A program made the translations under genes and the position numbers. Positions 5,122-6,016 of a DNA stretch of 6,016 nucleotides are shown piece by piece. The stretch lies in the NCBI GenBank assembly GCA_039698075.1, contig JBDKTJ010000160.1, positions 1-6,016 on the forward strand, written 5' to 3'. A model generated the notes under the pieces. That model was not told the origin of the DNA, searched no databases, and saw only the letters and a program-made list of their open reading frames with translations. This stretch comes from JAJFVC01 sp039698075. Its GTDB lineage: Bacteria > Planctomycetota > Planctomycetia > Pirellulales > Thermoguttaceae. Within the stretch, counting starts at the first letter, position 1. Each line of letters opens with the position of its first letter.

Positions 5122-6016
5122 TTACTCTTCTTCCTCTTCCTTCATCTGCGCCTTGGCGATGATCTCTTGCGTCACGTTGCCGGGCACGACGTCGTAGTGG
5201 CTGAACTCGATCGTGTAGCTGCCGCGGCCGCCGGTGATGCTCGAGAGGCTTCGGGCGTACGTGGTCACTTCGGCCAACGGCACCTCGGCGATGACCGTCT
5301 GCAGATCGCCGCCGGCCGAGTCCATGCTCAACACCCGGCCGCGACGGCCCGACATGTCGCTGTTGATGTCGCCGACGTTGCCGGTCGGAACCGTCACTTC
5401 CAATCGCACGATCGGCTCCAGCAGCGCGGGCTTCGCCTGTTGAAACACGTTGCGGAAGGCCATCGACGCGGCCGTCTTGAACGCCTGCTCCGAGCTGTCG
5501 ACCGGGTGGTGCTTGCCGAAGTAAACCTCGATGCAGAGGTTCTGCACCTTGTAGCCGGCGATGACGCCGCGTTCGAGCCGCTCGCGGAAGCCCTTCTCGA
5601 TCGCCGGCAGGAAGTTGCCGGGAATCGTGCCGCCGACGACCGAGTCGATCCAGAGGAAGTTGTTCACCTCGTCGTAGTGCGTCTCCTTGAGCGATGGGAA
5701 CCGGGCCTTCGTGGCCCACTCCTCGACGTTCACGTTCATCGGCAGCGGGAACATGCGGATGTGGAACTCGCCGAACTGGCCGCGGCCGCCCGTCTGCTTC
5801 TTGTGGCGATACATCCCTTCGGCGTTCGCCTGGATCGTCTCGCGATAGGGGATCTTCGGCTCGCGTGTCTCGACTTCGACCTTGTCACGCCGCTTGAGCC
5901 GCTCGCGGATGAGTTGCAGGTGCAGCTCGCTCATGCCGGTGATGACCATCTCCTTGGTCTGCGGATCCAGATCGCGATGGAACGTCGAGTCCTCCTCGCA
6001 AATCTTCTGCAACGCG
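5122..6016 (-). CDS. fusA: Elongation factor G paralogue, EF-G2-like (partial, N-terminus off the right edge)
   Basis: The window holds the C-terminal 297 residues; the GTPase domain and domain II lie outside. EF-G is a cytoplasmic GTPase that drives ribosomal translocation and, with RRF, recycling. The fragment opens with domain III: ALQKICEEDSTF (1-12) and ITGMSELHLQL (25-35). Domain IV has HKKQTGGRGQFG (71-82), VVGGTIPGNFLPAIEKG (126-142) and the tip histidine His170 in HHPVDSS, equivalent to E. coli His583. Domain V has GDINSDMSGRRGRV (215-228), AEVPLAEV (243-250) and GGRGSYTIEFSHYDVVP (262-278). The HKKQTGG, RRGRV and YTIEFSHY forms resemble EF-G2-type paralogues more than the main translocase. 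An insertion of about 23 residues lies between PLP (90-92) and VVGG (126-129), coordinates 5641-5739. The protein ends in an acidic KEEEEE tail. The EF-G family is certain; which paralogue, and so the symbol, is not. Confidence 0.9.
   Translation of the reverse strand, partial: ALQKICEEDSTFHRDLDPQTKEMVITGMSELHLQLIRERLKRRDKVEVETREPKIPYRETIQANAEGMYRHKKQTGGRGQFGEFHIRMFPLPMNVNVEEWATKARFPSLKETHYDEVNNFLWIDSVVGGTIPGNFLPAIEKGFRERLERGVIAGYKVQNLCIEVYFGKHHPVDSSEQAFKTAASMAFRNVFQQAKPALLEPIVRLEVTVPTGNVGDINSDMSGRRGRVLSMDSAGGDLQTVIAEVPLAEVTTYARSLSSITGGRGSYTIEFSHYDVVPGNVTQEIIAKAQMKEEEEE

Noticed and set aside
4895..5719. 274-residue minus-strand frame overlapping the EF-G gene and its spacer
   Set aside because: Shifted reading of EF-G, Arg/Gly-rich, and it runs through the inverted-repeat unit; the true frame shows domains III-V.
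1..6016. CRISPR array, transposase, phage or defence system
   Set aside because: No regularly spaced repeats, no transposase or integrase motifs, and all genes belong to metabolic, transport or translation families.

Overview
The window looks like ordinary chromosomal DNA from a GC-rich bacterium, most likely a planctomycete of the Pirellulales type. The reasons are a DUF1080 (3-keto-disaccharide hydrolase) protein, a family greatly expanded in that group, an EF-G-like paralogue, single genes separated by long spacers, and weak or absent Shine-Dalgarno sites on some genes. This placement is inferred from family content and style, not from a marker gene.

Layout. Bases 1-611 (minus) hold the N-terminal 203 residues of a PIG-L/LmbE deacetylase resembling BshB1; the gene runs off the left edge. 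A strong nested palindrome (651-707) separates it from a DUF1080 protein (713-1399, minus). That protein follows, with a 57-bp gap, an MFS transporter of the sugar or metabolite:H+ symporter type (1457-2722, minus). The transporter has a good sigma70-like promoter (2769-2796) with a perfect 6+6 palindrome touching its -35. After a 379-bp divergent spacer comes hisH (3102-3710, plus), the glutaminase subunit of imidazole glycerol phosphate synthase. It ends 3 bp from the stop of a convergent serine O-acetyltransferase gene, cysE (3714-4664, minus). A 457-bp spacer (4665-5121) holds the probable cysE promoter and structured leader, a small hairpin, and a 102-bp unit bounded by inverted repeats. 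The right edge (5122-6016, minus) is the C-terminal 297 residues of an elongation factor G paralogue with EF-G2-like motifs and an insertion of about 23 residues in domain IV.

Function. MFS transporter and DUF1080 protein probably form one transcription unit for uptake and breakdown of a carbohydrate; the deacetylase may be read with them or stopped from being so by the palindrome. hisH (histidine), cysE (cysteine) and the EF-G gene are separate housekeeping units. I found no RNA gene, CRISPR array, transposase or phage gene. No new multi-gene system is evident; the most interesting material is in the non-coding palindromes, the cysE leader and the EF-G insertion.
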